The notes: a model not told the origin generated them from the letters alone. DNA of 64,000 bases from Acanthococcus lagerstroemiae (GCA_031841125.1 CM063109.1:26321321-26385320); one strand, 5' to 3'; positions 33,404-59,536 are shown, counted from the first letter of the stretch. A program made the numbers and translations.

Positions 33404-34910
33404 TGTGGAATTCGAAGTTTTTCGATTTATAAGTCCCGACACAAACTCGCGAACGAGAGAGAAAGACGAGCTAGAGATGATGCAACGAATTAATTCGTGA
33501 ATCAAAAAAAAAAAAACAAGCTCTCTTTCCACAGAGGGCGAAATAAAATAAAAATATGTTAGGTAGAATCGAACACTGTAGGTACGCGTGTACTCATCGG
33601 ACGATGAGAAATCAAACTGAACTTAATTTCTAATGAAGCTACAAGTAAATTGTACCGTCAACGATAAGAGGCTAGTTATGACCGGCAGGTTAATTCAAGA
33701 TGGCGTAGTCTAATATCACTAATCGCAATCGACAATGAAAGGCAGCGCCGGGCGTGATTCGAGCAGGCTTGGACGGGAAAATGTATTACGCACGGTGTTG
33801 AACCGATGAGTGAGTACGAGAGACTTACATAGGTTCTAATTTTTTTTAATCAAAATCGTTTCAATGTATGAAATCATCTCATCTATGAGTAACATTTTTT
33901 TCCTTTTTTCCTTGGGCTTAGGGATGTTTTGGTACCTGAAATTCTTTGGGTGGACCGGACCCGCCCAGACACCCACTTGGTTTTACGCCACTGCTCTCTT
34001 CTCTACTGGAGATACAAATTTATTCTCACAAAAAGTACATGATTTTCTTCCTTGTACTTATTCAAAGAAAGAACTCGAGTACATGTTTGCGATGCGCTAT
34101 ATCTGAAATTGGAGAGGGGAGTTACCTGAACACTTGCGTCAAGGAAATCGTTTTGTTTCAAAATTCAGAGTTCCTTAAAACGACCGGACTACCTGAACGT
34201 ACTGGCCATCTTCACTTTGAAATTTTGAAATTTCTTAACAATTCAGAATAAAAGCAAGATCTATTCGCCATCTTCTTCTTTCCACCCGTTCAATATATTC
34301 CACGCACTGGTTTACAAGTTTTATTAAAATAATTTGCGTACATACAGTTAAAAAATACACAAGTCATATTGATAGATAGTAAAGACAGATCTACATTATT
34401 TCGAAAGTTACACCGGAGCATTTACCACTAATACGAATTTGTTGAAAACAAAAATACCTAAACCACTCGTGATCTTTCAAATGGTCATTCAGCTTCACTG
34501 AAAAAGAAGAATTTTAACAATTTGCACACTGTTGAAGGTCTTTTTAGTTACAGAAAACCTTTTTTCTCCATCAATGAAGTTTTTTTCTACTCCATGCCCA
34601 AGAGTCACGCTCATTCTTGCCACATAGTTGAATTCAACAAACAAGTCGACAGTTACATCGAGAGTAATTTTTCAAGACCTGATGTCACAACCAGTTCTTT
34701 ACCAATAATCGGGGGCACCTAACATTGATAGACGAAAAGCATTTTATCGCGGATTCTCTTTTTTTCCTCCCGAAAAATGTTGAATATAAGGTGTTTAATT
34801 TTTTCCTCCCTGAAAATACATGCAATACTGAATAATTTGAGGCCGGTGTGGTTGTTGAAACATATAAGAATAAGGAGATGGGATTTTTTGAAATTTCAGC
34901 ATAGAAATCA
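33404..34910. other. Non-coding stretch
   Basis: It probably starts with the untranslated leader of the gag element (to about 33540). The remainder is unique AT-rich sequence with no supported exon. Confidence 0.3.
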
Positions 34911-34918
34911 ATGAAAAC

Positions 34919-35484
34919 GCCCGTGAAACCTATGCTCATGAACACGTCGACTAAAATAACGATAGGTACTGAAAATCCAGGACTTTTTAGTAAACACTTT
35001 CAATTGCAGTAAACATACAAATGTCGATGCTCTGTTTAATATCGATTGTATGGTATATATTTCCATAGACATGATGATGAACAGGTGTTCAGAGGATGTA
35101 AAATGCAATTGACATTTTAGTCAACAAGTATCTCTACGTGTATCGACATTACTGTGAACATTGTAGTATGCAGCAAACTGGCACGCGTTCAAAAGACATC
35201 GACAATTTTTTTAATAATCGACACTTCAATTGACGTACACATATAGTAGTATAAGTATATGTACAAAAGTAGACCCAGTTGTACAGTCAACATTTGCATT
35301 GACATGTTACTTAACAAATGACTTAGGCTAAATAATTTTAGCATAAATTGAATTACTGTCATCATTCTTATAATGTACATAGTTGGGTTTAATACAATAA
35401 GTCCCGAAGTATTTGGATTCAAAAACTCAAAAAAAAAAAAATGGTGTCGATACAAAAGTCGATGCATCTGTTAATGTCGACAAC
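34919..35484. repeat. Dispersed repeat of about 570 bp, copy 1, TGTCGA-rich
   Basis: It aligns over its full length with 46979-47549: shared blocks include CCCGTGAAAC, ACATACAAATGTSGATGCTCTGTTT, GATGTAAAATGCARTTGACA, TTTTAGTCAACAAGTATCT, TTACTGTCATCATTCTTATA and AAGTCGATGCAT. Many blocks contain GTCGAC/TTGACA words in both orientations. By eye the two copies are about 75-80 percent alike with small indels. A non-autonomous transposon is likely; clear terminal repeats were not found. Confidence 0.65.
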
Positions 35485-36013
35485 GTATCACGGGCGGGGG
35501 TGGGGTAACATTGATAATGCTGAAAATACATGTAAATGAACACGGCGAATTCACGGATAATGCGTCGGGTATCTTTGATAGGATATAAAAGTAAATGTAG
35601 CCTTAAATTGGTAAATGATGTAAGTGCCATCGAACCGACAAACAAGTTTTCTAGCAAGTCTGAAGGAGCATAATCATGGCAATGCAATCGTACAGCGAAG
35701 GCAAACAAACATCGGGAAGTAGTTCAACAAGTACTCCAAAGAGGGCGTTCGATTATACATTTTAAAGATTTGTACCGAAAATATTTTCCATTACATTTTG
35801 GTACAATTTTAAAGATCAGACATTCATTTGGTACACTTCATTTGAAATCTCTGGTACAGTCTTTGGAAAATTTCTTGCTGTTACAGTTTCCAACTTTCCA
35901 TCTGGCAACACTGTTGAAGAACGCAACATCCGTCTTCCGTGGCATTTAGGAAATAAATGGTGAATCAGCAACTGTACGCTATCAATATTACCCCATTTTT
36001 GAAATCCGCGAAT
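35485..36013. other. Non-coding stretch
   Basis: TTGGTACA-type words recur between 35765 and 35860, recalling the GGTACA words of the 12.2-13.7 kb satellite. No exon is supported. Confidence 0.3.
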
Positions 36014-36327
36014 CTAAAGCCGGCTACACACATGCGGCATTCGCCGAACTTCGAATCACGAATGTTCGTCATATGCCGAACATCTAGTGGTGTGTATGGC
36101 AATATTTGGCATTTGGCGAGTGTGAGAGGCACGTTCGCCGAATGCCGAACATTTTCCATCCGTTGTCGGTAAACTGACGCGAGTCAAAGGAAACAATACC
36201 AAAACATTCGACGTTTGCCGAATTCACGCATAGTGTGTAGAGGTGCATTCGTGATATTGCGAACGTTCGAGAAGTATGCCGAACGTTCGTCATTCGGCGA
36301 ATGTCGCATGTGTGTAGCCGGCTTTAG
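36014..36327. mobile_element. 314-bp foldback MITE with ~35-bp inverted ends
   Basis: The left end CTAAAGCCGGCTACACAC and the right end, identical when read on the minus strand, continue as inverted repeats for about 35 bases with one mismatch (GCGGCATT against GCGACATT). The interior has many TTCGCCGAA/ATGCCGAAC words, so most of the element can fold on itself. If the element is taken as AAGCCGGC...GCCGGCTT, the flanks are TA on both sides, which suggests a TA target duplication. No coding sequence is present. Confidence 0.8.
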
Positions 36328-37800
36328 AGCTCCAAAGTGAGATAACTTTATTTTCACACAAACATCTGATAACTAAGTTCTACATATCTACGGCTGATAA
36401 CCACAGTAACAAAACAAAATCTTTATTACCAACCGGCACTGCTGACTTTTATTTACGCAAAATTTTTATAGTAAAAAACCAGCTACATATTGACCCTCAA
36501 ATTATGACAGCACAACAAACATCCTTGATACCAAGAGAATATTCAACACAACACTCCTCCTTTCAACAAGTCTGAACGAAGCGCTGTAGCTTCATTATAG
36601 TTCAGTCACTAGAGCAAGTGATAGTCGAAAATGTTGAAAAACAATCTCAAAACCCAAATATTGTTCCGTAATTATTGGCTACCCACTGAATTGTGATTGA
36701 TTTATCTATTTGTTTCGTCAATTTCGAAAATAATGTTGATGTTGACTGTCAATTTATGAAAGCTCCGTTCAATATATTTATAATTATGTTGCTCTGTTCA
36801 GCATTGAATACTTTCATCGCGAATTGCTATTAGTTCGTGTTCGGTTTTTAAGTTGAACATTTTTTTATAGCCAAGAACATAGTTATCAGTTACCCCTGGA
36901 TTATCAACATTACCCCCGATTATTGTACCATTTAAACACAGTTGATAGGAAAATCGACTCTTTTGTCAATATTGAAGATCCGTTACTTTTCCAACACGAT
37001 ATTCTGGTCTAATCTGATACAGAATTTGATATAAAAGTCAAGTTACTATGCTGACACCGGCTTTCGGAAGGAATTCTGTATAAAAGTCGATGTACAATTT
37101 GATCTAAAATTCAAAGTTAACAAGATAACTCAATTATTTGTATATCAAATCTTGTATCAAATTTGATCACAACTGTGTGTCAAAGAAGTGACAGATTTGG
37201 TATGACAAAATTTGTTTTGAGAGTATCATCAAAGTAGGGCAACAAAATTTATCGCGTTTTTATATGCTCACTGCAAAGTAGGAAATTTACACTACAAATT
37301 GATACGTCGATAAGAATATACAGCTTGACAAGTTATAGAATTGCAGCTCAGCAGTTGAGCTCAATAGATAGGTACTTGTTTATTTAGCCAACTCTTCATG
37401 AACATTTCCCATATTTCCATCAACAGACAATAAGAGAACTGGGTAAATTATCAATATTAATATCTGCTCAACATTTTTGACTTAGACAATTTCCTCGATT
37501 TTGATATGTCGAGTCTAAACGGTTCTGGATTTGCTACTCGACATTTGACTCAAAATTCAGCTCGACTGTGCAATAAGGGTACACATTCGCGTAGAGGGAG
37601 AGAAAAGAGTGCGTCGTCATTTGCCTAAAAGAGCGACTGAGAGAGACAACATCAATATTATTCTCGAGAAACAGGCAGAAATCGAATTTCTCTGCTAGAA
37701 AGGTAGAGTATATAGAAGTAATATATACATCCAACTCGTTTTCACTCGACTCAAACGGCCTGGCCGAATTTACCAACAGCCAACTATTGCTGTTTCAGCA
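36328..37800. other. 3' flank of the Gyc76C-like gene
   Basis: AT-rich and without a supported exon. A minus-strand AATAAA at 37379-37384, about 415 bases past the stop codon, is a possible polyadenylation signal for the cyclase gene. Other AATAAA words exist, so the true site is unknown. Confidence 0.3.
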
Positions 37801-51328
<13,528 letters not shown>

Positions 51329-51329
51329 C

Positions 51330-53150
51330 TACGACAAACCAAGTGTAGCGACTTCAAACACTTCGAGTATAATAATTGTACCAGAGTATGATATACTACG
51401 TGCGTGCACACTGCACAGTCAATCAAAGAAGGAACGTGTTTGATTGATAATATAACCACTCTGGCCTTTCTCGAACACTGCTCTACCTTTTGAATCAAAG
51501 ACAGCTTGTAGCCCCGGGAGCGGAAGAAGGGAAATTAATAAAACGCCGTGTGATCTGGTAAAGGAACTGTTCGGGCGTGATAATTGAGGTAGATTCGGTT
51601 CGACGGAATCGGCATGGCTTATGGTGTGCCAGGATTCCCTTGACAAGACAAAGAAAAGATTCACGAAAAGTTAGGCTCGCCTTTCTAAATAACATGCGCA
51701 ACTGGGCAATTGGGCGAGGACTAAAAAAAAAGCAAGCTGGAAGACACAACGCGCGTAACTTCAGGAAGCTAATTTCTTCGGGGTATTCGAACAGTTTCTG
51801 AATCTGCAGAATAAGAGCAATCATCAGGTTAAATTTGCCATTGTAAGTTGTGCACACAACTGGAATGGGTTGTGCACGCAGTTAGCGTGAGCTGTGCATG
51901 CTGGCAACATCGCTTGTGCACGTAGCCCGCATAGATTGCACACATGGCCAGCATTAAAACAAAAACAAATGAATGACCGCTTAAAAAGGTATACGCAGTT
52001 ATGTCACAGTGGTAACAGAAAACTGGTAACGTTTTTCTGGTCACAGAATTTTCGTTTCGTCCTTAGCCATCAGACATATCCACGTCACAACAATAGAAAA
52101 CATGTTTACGGCCACATCTGACATGTCGGTCAGTATTTATTCGCAATCAACAAGTTTCATACAGAAATTGTTTTGAGCTTTATTGTACCTTATGAATCGC
52201 TAACATTCTGAATGTTTCATGTATTTCTTCAAGGCACTTAAAACATCGTGAATTGGTAATGCAGTATGAATAACATAGCACGGATCAGTAACGGACACAA
52301 GGAGGTACCATGTCCACGCCCCCACCCCGCAAGATTTAAAATCCTTCTCTTAATCTTTCGTGCACATCCTCATACACAGATAAAGAGGCATCTGTCTGGA
52401 GGAGGGTGGCTGTAGACCAGGGGCGTGCGAATTCCAGGCAAGCAAGATAAGCGCCGCTTACCCTGAAAATTCCCCATAAAATAAGTTTTCATGTTCAATA
52501 TCAACTTCAACTTGTAACAAATAGAAGATAATCAAACACTGGGCAAAATAGCGATTGTATTGACGCTTACAACACTTACGCTTAAGTATATAATAAATTC
52601 ACGGGAGATATGTGGCGCCATCTTGTTCAGCATTCGGCAATCCTCGTACACGTATATTCGTATAGGCCAGTGAGGTGTGCGTCAGATCCAACGCTTCTTT
52701 TCAATACTGCACGAAAGATTGCACGACTTAAGCTTCGCCTCCGTGTTAATTACCAAAACAAAAACACACTAGCATGTTCAACGCGATGAAACCTGTGCGT
52801 TTAGTTGCGTTCTGGAAACGCTTGGAGTCAGACTTGGCTCGGCTTGGCTACATATGAACGTCGAAGTTGACAGTGAAATGTGATTATGTTCTTTTACTAG
52901 TCAACGTGTTATGTTTGAATTCTCCGTGTTTTTTTCTTGTTTTTGTTTTTTTCTTGGTCCACAAAATGCGTACTTGAGATCTTACTGAAAAACCGCTTTC
53001 GCGACTTACTCTTAATGAACAATTAGAAATTATTAATGGTGGGAAGCCTAAACCAGAATTGCCGTTTTTGAAAACTAAGCAAAAGAAAGGTGGTTGCATT
53101 TTTACTAGACATTTCCACGTATCGCAATATTTCGTGGTTAACCCGTTGTG
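51330..53150. other. Upstream intron of the cyclase gene, no exon recognised
   Basis: A TGTGCA-rich segment lies at 51845-51950 and a CAGGGGCGTGCGAATTCC word, possibly a hAT end, at 52428. Membrane and extracellular exons of the cyclase were looked for here and not found. Confidence 0.35.
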
Positions 53151-53214
53151 AAGATGGGAGGAAACTGTTTTGTTGGCCGGGTATATTATTCGTCACAGAA
53201 TGGGGGGGGGCGTA

Positions 53215-53482
53215 CACCACCACCCTCCCTCCCTGTATGGATTTTTTACTCAACAGCTGGGAAAATTTACCATTTCAGTCAGGCGGAGTTGGATGAAAAA
53301 TTCAACAAGTCAAAAGTTTTTTTTTTCTGCTTTATTATGATTTCAGTCAGTTGAAAAAAATCCAACAAGTCAAAAGGTTTTTTCTTTTTGCTTTGATACT
53401 TGAGAATTTTGAGTTGAGTCAGTTGGGATTTTCACAATTTTTGCCCCCCTCCACCTCGAAAAACTCTTCGGTACGTCCCTGT
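53215..53482 (-). repeat. CAGGGACGTACC-end repeat family, copy 2
   Basis: It ends (minus-strand start) with CAGGGACGTACCGAAGAG at 53482 and contains two internal units of about 75 bp built from CAACAAGTCAAAAG, TTTTTGCTTTGATACTTG and GAGTTGAGTCAGTTGG. The outer end is C-rich. Confidence 0.6.
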
Positions 53483-53559
53483 CTACGCCTATCGCTTACC
53501 TCCGAGGAAAACTCACCGCATGCCACTGCTGTAGACACGATACCCCCAATTTGAATTTA

Positions 53560-53780
53560 GGCTTGAAAACTATGTCAATCGTTTGTGCATCGTTTGTGCA
53601 GAAATGTGCACCATACCCCACCGTTTATGCACACACCCACCCCATATAATATAATACCTATGGGGGGGCTGTAGAAACGATGCCCCTCCCAATTCGAATT
53701 TAGGCTTGAAAATCATGTGAATTATTTGTACACCATTTGTGCAGAAATGTGCACCATACCTCACCGTTTGTGACCCCCTG
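53560..53780. repeat. Duplicated ~125-bp unit
   Basis: The segment TTGAATTTAGGCTTGAAAA...TTTGTGCAGAAATGTGCACC occurs at about 53550-53620 and, as CGAATTTAGGCTTGAAAATC...TTTGTGCAGAAATGTGCACC, at about 53693-53760. This is a direct duplication with modest divergence. Confidence 0.55.
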
Positions 53781-54383
53781 TCACAAGCAAAGTAAAGTCA
53801 GCTTATTTGATTCGTTGCATGACTTTTGAGTGAAATCTCGAATCGTAGCAATTTTGTGCCTGAATGAGCTCTAATTACCCTCAGGACAAAGCGCACTGCC
53901 GCCTTATGAGTGGAACCGGGGAAGAGGTTGAAGAAGGACGAGGGAAAGGTGAAATTGAAGAAGTTATATACGGGAGAGGGTAGCGGGAGGAGAATTAGGA
54001 GGATGGTGGTAACGAGGAAAGAGAAGTGGAGATGGCAATTAGACCGGTGAGGGTGAGATTGAAGGGAGATGGGGAGACAAAATAAGGAGAGGAGGCTGAT
54101 GGAGGGGGAACTGAAGGAACGATCCTTGTCCGGATTCACGATGTCCTCCTCCTCCCCTTGTAAAGCAGTACGCGGGGCATGCGGTCTCATACTCATATGC
54201 CTCCGCTTGCCCCTTCGGATGAAGACGGAGACAAGAGAGCAGGTAAGGATTTGATGGATGGAAAGGCGGAAGGGTGAAGACGACATGCGTGAAAATTAGT
54301 GGAGAGGGGAAGATGGCAGGATGGGAGTTTTTCGTGGAAGAGTGTATCTAAAGACATGCGAAAACTGTAGAAGAATAGGGAAG

Positions 54384-54390
<7 letters not shown>

Positions 54391-54417
<27 letters not shown>
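54391..54417. repeat. (CT)n microsatellite
   Basis: A CT dinucleotide run of about 13-14 units, preceded by purine-rich sequence from 53920 to 54370 (GGAGGA/GAAGGG words). Confidence 0.85.
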
Positions 54418-54421
<4 letters not shown>

Positions 54422-54739
54422 GAATAAAAATTCATAAGTTAAGTGTCCTTGGCGAGCCCCCAGTGAACCCCTCATCTAAGGAATCCTGGCAACGGGCCTG
54501 TCTGTAAAACTTTTCCCTTGTGCAAATCCATTACTATTGACGCTAGTTCTCCAGGCTTCTGTTGCTTTCCAATATACGAGTATGTATAGCGCATTGCCAA
54601 CCTCAGAAGAATACGAGAATGAAAATATTTCCTATCAAATTCATACGTATTGTAAATTCGATACTTCTTGAGGTTCAAAACTTTTATAGCCTCTTTTATT
54701 TCAAAAACAGGCCTGGAGGTTTACAGTATTTTATGAAGA

Positions 54740-55740
54740 CTATAATCCGCCATCTCCAGATCTTCTTAACTGCCTCTTGGAACAGGCGATAAGACGGCTC
54801 GAGTGGGACACCAACTGTATAAAGATCGATGGGGAATTTCTCATCAATCAACCAAGATCGCCAACAACGTGGCAATAATTTCGGACAGTTTGGAGAAACT
54901 TATGGAAACGGCTGAAAACTTCATTGAAGTGTGTAAGCTGGCGGGGTTGAAGGTCAATAAGGACAAAATAAAAGTAAATTCAAATGCGAAGGAGGAACCA
55001 GTTGTCATAGGAGGGAGGGAGATAGAATGGTCAAAAGAGGTGTCCTACTTGGGCCAGATCATCTCCTTCAGCAATTCCAGAGAGAGGAAACTGAGCAGCA
55101 GGATCGAAGGGGGCTGAAACAGCTACTGGAGTCTGGAAAAATCTTCAAAAGCAGTCTGAGGGTTCGGCTAAAGACGGAGGTGTGGCACAGCTACATCCTA
55201 CCCACCATGACCTACGGGGCTCCGAATTGGGCCAGCACTTAAGCAAATATCAGTAAGCTTCAGAGAACTTGAAGAGCCATGGAGAAGAGTATACTAAATT
55301 TAAAGACAAGGGATAAAAGTCCAAAATACAAAATTTAGGGATATTGGAAGGGTGATGACAAAAGTAAAATGGATATATGCCGGCTACATGACGAGGGAGG
55401 AAGGGAATAGGTGGGAAAAGAAAGTGGAGGGATGGGTGCCACGGGATTTAAAAAGAGGAAGGGGAAGATCAATAGTTCGATGGAGGGACAAGTTTAGGAA
55501 ACTACACGACCCAGAGTGGAGTAGGTGAACTCAAAATAGGAGGGGTTGGAGGAAGGACAGGGAGGCTGTTGCCCAGAAATGGGCGGCGTGGGAGGAGCAG
55601 GGAGAAGCTAAGGGGGAGGCCATGGCGCTCGTAATGCAGCGACACTGGCGACTGACTCCGACAGTCAGCAAAACACCCTTGAATATTTCGAAAATGTATG
55701 TCTCTAGGAAAGTGAAAAACGCCAAATAAAAGCCGTCATT
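54740..55740 (+). mobile_element. LINE fragment, family A, 3' end
   Basis: Frames in order give SPDLLNCLLEQAIRRLEWD, an IANNVAIISDSLEKL block standing in for the catalytic FADDI box (mutated), LAGLKVNKDKIKV, VSYLGQIISF, a YGAPNWAST block and a GRSIVRWRDKFRKL block, ending near CCAAATAAAAGCC. Many frameshifts and stops are present. It is collinear with the minus-strand copy at 20.2-21.7 kb. Confidence 0.8.
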
Positions 55741-55744
55741 ATAA

Positions 55745-56765
55745 TCTTCTTCCGATTTGCTTATCAAAACTGGAGCACCGAGCCATATTTAGAATGCTAG
55801 GGTCTCGGGGCCTACGTCATCGCCCGCGCCTATCCTGGTCAAAGATTATCTAGGAATTTGCGGAGGGGGGGGGGACTCCATGTTTTCTCTCACAGGTTAT
55901 TTTTAAGCAAAATTAGAGGCCTAGTCATTCGGGAAGTTCTCGTGATTGAATTTATAATATTTTCATGGAGCACAGATATTTCATTTTCGCTAAAAAAAGA
56001 AGTCCCTATTGGAATATTTCCGGTTTTATTGCATTTCGGAGGTCGTTACCGACGGTTGGAAAGATTCTCGAAATGATAACTATTAATTGATCTCAGCCAC
56101 GATGGAACCCCTAGGAGTAAGATGGAAAAACTAATTCCAGAATCGAATTTGATGATCATGATAAGCTACAAATCGACCATCTTGAATTTTTTTTCCATTC
56201 TCTCGCCCCTGTTTTGAAATCATATTATGTATATTCGAGAAAGTCCAAAGACGTTTCATGCCACATGTCGAGGAATGAAACCCTCTAGAATATTTGAAAA
56301 CTAAATATGATGTGAGCTCCATGATCCTTATGTATATTCCTCTTTCACACTAAGTTATCGACTCTTAAAATTAGAAACATGTCAATGAAGGCCGCTTTTC
56401 GTTGCTGAAAATCAAATTACTAGGTGTCATTGAAAAAATGTCGACTTTCACGATCACCCCACTAATCACGAAATAATTTTAATTTAATTTATACACATTG
56501 TGGGATCTCCGACTGATAGGGGCTCCGATATCCTGCTTCGTAATACAGTCCTGTTAGAACACTGTATGTACTACCGATGGCTTTACGGGGCTGGGTCATT
56601 CTCTATAATATTGAAATTTTGAGGTTCCATCCAATTGTGGGATGATGAATCAATATAATGCACTTATGAAATTTTGTCTGAACATATATCGATGAAACAA
56701 AGGAAATGAGTCATTTGAAATCACGCTCACATCACCTCAACCCCTCCCTGAGCACAAAAATGGCG
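55745..56765. other. Non-coding stretch
   Basis: A G-run lies at 55863-55874. No supported exon was recognised. Confidence 0.3.
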
Positions 56766-57316
56766 CAAATTTTCATTCCCCTGGCTGTCGCCAACAATAA
56801 TATCCGAACTTCGAAAAATCATATCTGACTTACACAGTGGTTTCCTAAAAAAAAAAATCTGCTGCACGTAGATAGAGTGTTCATCTACGTGGAGGTATCC
56901 TCAAATAATCTTTTCGACAACAAGGGAGGGTACAGTGTTGTTATTTATGCGTGTCGCCGATTTTTTTTTTCATTCCCTCGCCAATTATGGAAGAACCAGC
57001 TGAGAGAAAAGATTAACGTTAATTGACCGATAATAGGTTGGCAACAATGCTAATACGCTCACGTGTCAGATTCGAATTTCATTTTTTCCTAAACTGTGTT
57101 TAGCATCAACACATCTGTGTTTTATTCGCGACAGATCGAGAACATTTGTTCATAAGTCATCGTTCATCTTCATTCCCCAGTACGGTAATACGGCCGTTCA
57201 AAGTGAGTAGTGTGTTTCTGCAACATGCGCTACTGTTTGTTACAATAATCTTCGTCGACTGGCGACATACCGGCGTCAGCAGGTCAGTAGAAGTCGAATA
57301 AACTGCGTTTTACGAC

Positions 57317-57410
57317 GAAATTTTCATTCCCCTGTCCTTTCATTCCCCTGGCTAAGCAGGAAAAATGCAAAGTGAGGGAATGAAAATGATCCAGGGGAAT
57401 GAAAATTCCA
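57317..57410. repeat. Inverted TTTTCATTCCCCTG words upstream of the 57.5-kb gene
   Basis: AAATTTTCATTCCCCTG occurs at 57318-57334 and TTTCATTCCCCTGGC at 57338-57352. The inverted forms are GAGGGAATGAAAATG (57374) and CAGGGGAATGAAAATTCC (57392), so the region can fold into a hairpin. Further copies of ATTTTCATTCCCCTG lie at 56770 and 58966, on both sides of the gene. Confidence 0.55.
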
Positions 57411-57487
57411 CTCCGCCTACGGACTTTCTAATCCAATATAGTCCCAATTTTCATGAACTCATACATTCTTCATTATAGAAGGGCAAC

Positions 57488-58490
57488 ATGGCCCGCCAAA
57501 AATCAAAAAAATCAGAAGCGGAAATACTCCGACTCAAGAGAGAAGCGGATGCCCTGAGTCGTCAAGAAATCAAGAATGATCCAATTTTGTGGGCGCTTCA
57601 AAAGGGAAAAGGAAAAGTACTTAAAAAAATTACAAAAAGGACAGGTAAAAGAAGTTAACCTAAAAATTTCTCAAAGTTACATACTTATCTCTTACACATT
57701 CTCCTTCTATTTAAAAGGTGAAACCAGTCTGGTGTCGGTGGAACTCTTAAAAGAACGGCAGATCAAATTGTAGCGCAGGATGCCGATATTGCGAATTTTG
57801 AGAATTTTGTTTCTACTCTACAATGCCATGTACGAAATATTCGGCTGTTCGTTGTAGAAGAGAACGAAATAACTGCCATCAAAGAAATATTACCGGATAA
57901 TGTGAAGAATTTTGGAGGCACAATGAAGGTGCACCAGGTTGTATTATCCGAGGATTGTAATCTTTCAATGAAATCACTGAGCTGTCTTGAATGTATTCAC
58001 TGTCCTAAATTTCTATTGGGTACAATGACATATTCAAATCCAATTACCGGTAATTCTGAAATTTCTGATGATGAAAACAACGAGCTCGAAAATGTTCTGC
58101 AAATTGAAATTGATAAACAGCCAGATAACAGGACTGACCTCAGAAGTACTGAAAATTATGGTGAGAGAAATTTCCATTTGAAGGGCTCAATTGACGATGC
58201 TGTGATAAACGTTGGTATCCACGCATTGGTGAAGTTTGACAGAGCCAGTCTCACAGAAAATATTAATCAAGGATGGCGACGAGCTAAGCATTACAGATAT
58301 GTTTGCAGAGTAGAAGAAACGGAAGAAGATCTAATTGTTGTTTGTTTTCGAGGGTTAAAGGGGTCGAAAAAAGAATTAAGATGTTTGTACTATAGAGAAG
58401 GGTGACATTATTCAAATTCTACCAGAACCGAAAGAACAAACGTTGAATAGAAGAAAGGTTTACGCGTTTCCTTTTGAGGTGGACGTTCTA
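57488..58490 (+). pseudogene. Uncharacterised insect family protein, disrupted copy
   Basis: ATG at 57488 starts MARQKSKKSEAEILRLKREA, a basic coiled-coil-like N-terminus. A short intron follows (donor GTAAAA at 57645 or GTACTT near 57617; acceptors at 57717 and 57728). The GTACTT/57728 pair keeps the frame open into ADQIVAQDADIANFENF and onward to 58405. The middle has GGTMKVHQVVL and LSCLECIHCPKF (paired cysteines). The C-terminal module NVGIHALVKF, KHYRYVCRVEETEEDLIV and, after a one-base frameshift near 58400, GDIIQILPEPKEQ and VYAFPFEVDV is a pattern I have seen in lineage-expanded, uncharacterised insect proteins, some transposon-associated. Function unknown. Confidence 0.5.
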
Positions 58491-58499
58491 GAAAAATAA

Positions 58500-59205
58500 T
58501 TTTAGACTGTCGGCCTATCTCTGATTATCAAGTGATTGAAGTTGAACATAATAATGACGTTATTTTTTGTAGTTGTATAAGTTTATCAATTTGTGATTTT
58601 TCAATTTAGTTATTTCCGGACCATTTTTTTTTTCAGTTTTCCTAGTCGTAAGTTTATGTGTAGGTATTCCACGTTGTGATTGCTCAATTTATTAAGTGTA
58701 AGCCTACATAAACTCATGCATGATTACCGTATCTTCTGATATAAGGTACAAACCTATTGCCGTTATTCTTTCCTAGTTCTAAGTTTATTCACATTGTGGT
58801 TTCTCAATTTACTCGGTTCCTGACCTATTGTGTAACTATTTTCAATAATTTTTTATCTAATTTTAAGTTAAATTTTGGAAAATTGTTCCTGAATGCATTT
58901 AGTCTTCTCTGTTTTTGAAATTTTATTCATTATGAGTACATGGTTTCAATTTATTATGGTGATTTTTCATTCCCCTGTCCCATTCAAAAAAAGAAGCAGC
59001 AATTACAGCAAATTGAAGCGTTTCTATGTAGCCAAACTTTGACTGAATTTTTGTTCCCATCTCTAGATAAAATATATGGTAAAAAAGTGTGAAAAAATAA
59101 AATAAAAAAAAAATCGAAAATTCACTTTTTTTAGAGAATGATCCGGCTAATGACTACCAACATTACAATTATTAACAAATAAGAATATAACAAATGATCA
59201 AATTA
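58500..59205. other. AT-rich non-coding stretch
   Basis: A further TTTTTCATTCCCCTGTCCC word lies at 58964-58982. No exon is seen. Confidence 0.3.
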
Positions 59206-59206
59206 C

Positions 59207-59296
59207 CCTTCTAGGTTCTGAAATCTGCGGGAAAATGATGTCTTCGGAGGTCAGTAGTATCTTACAAGGATCTTTCATCCTGCGTCGGTGCACGTA
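59207..59296 (-). CDS. Candidate internal exon, unidentified gene
   Basis: 30 codons, YVHRRRMKDPCKILLTSED to ISEPRR, phase 0-0, with acceptor AAACAG behind a long T-run and donor AGG then GTAATT. Its phase fits the upstream candidate exon that ends at 59537. I do not recognise the protein. Confidence 0.35.
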
Positions 59297-59536
59297 CTGT
59301 TTACTGAAAAAAAAAAAAAAAATCAAAACTATTATTAAAATCGCTAAAATAACGAATACTTATGTTTCGAAGGAAAACGTTAAAAATGACGAATTTCCAA
59401 GCGCTACTCGGTTGAAAAATGACGACCAGTGAAATTTAATAAAACCAGCTCAACGCAACAAATTTGCAGAGATTGATTACACTCATTCACCCCTGGCTAG
59501 TAAAATAAGCGCATTCGATTCGCTTACACCATTTAC

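Noticed and set aside
33404..33840. LTR and primer-binding site upstream of the gag fragment
   Set aside because: No tRNA-complementary stretch or matching LTR pair could be found.
51495..51857. 120-codon minus-strand frame just upstream of the cyclase exons as an extra exon
   Set aside because: The acceptor-like site at 51802 is acceptable but no donor in a compatible phase follows, and the peptide does not resemble the family.
51829..52044. Hydrophobic minus-strand segment (FVFVLMLAMCAIYAGY) as the missing cyclase membrane exon
   Set aside because: It derives from a TGTGCA-repeat region, has no donor in phase with the next exon and no resemblance to receptor cyclase membrane flanks.
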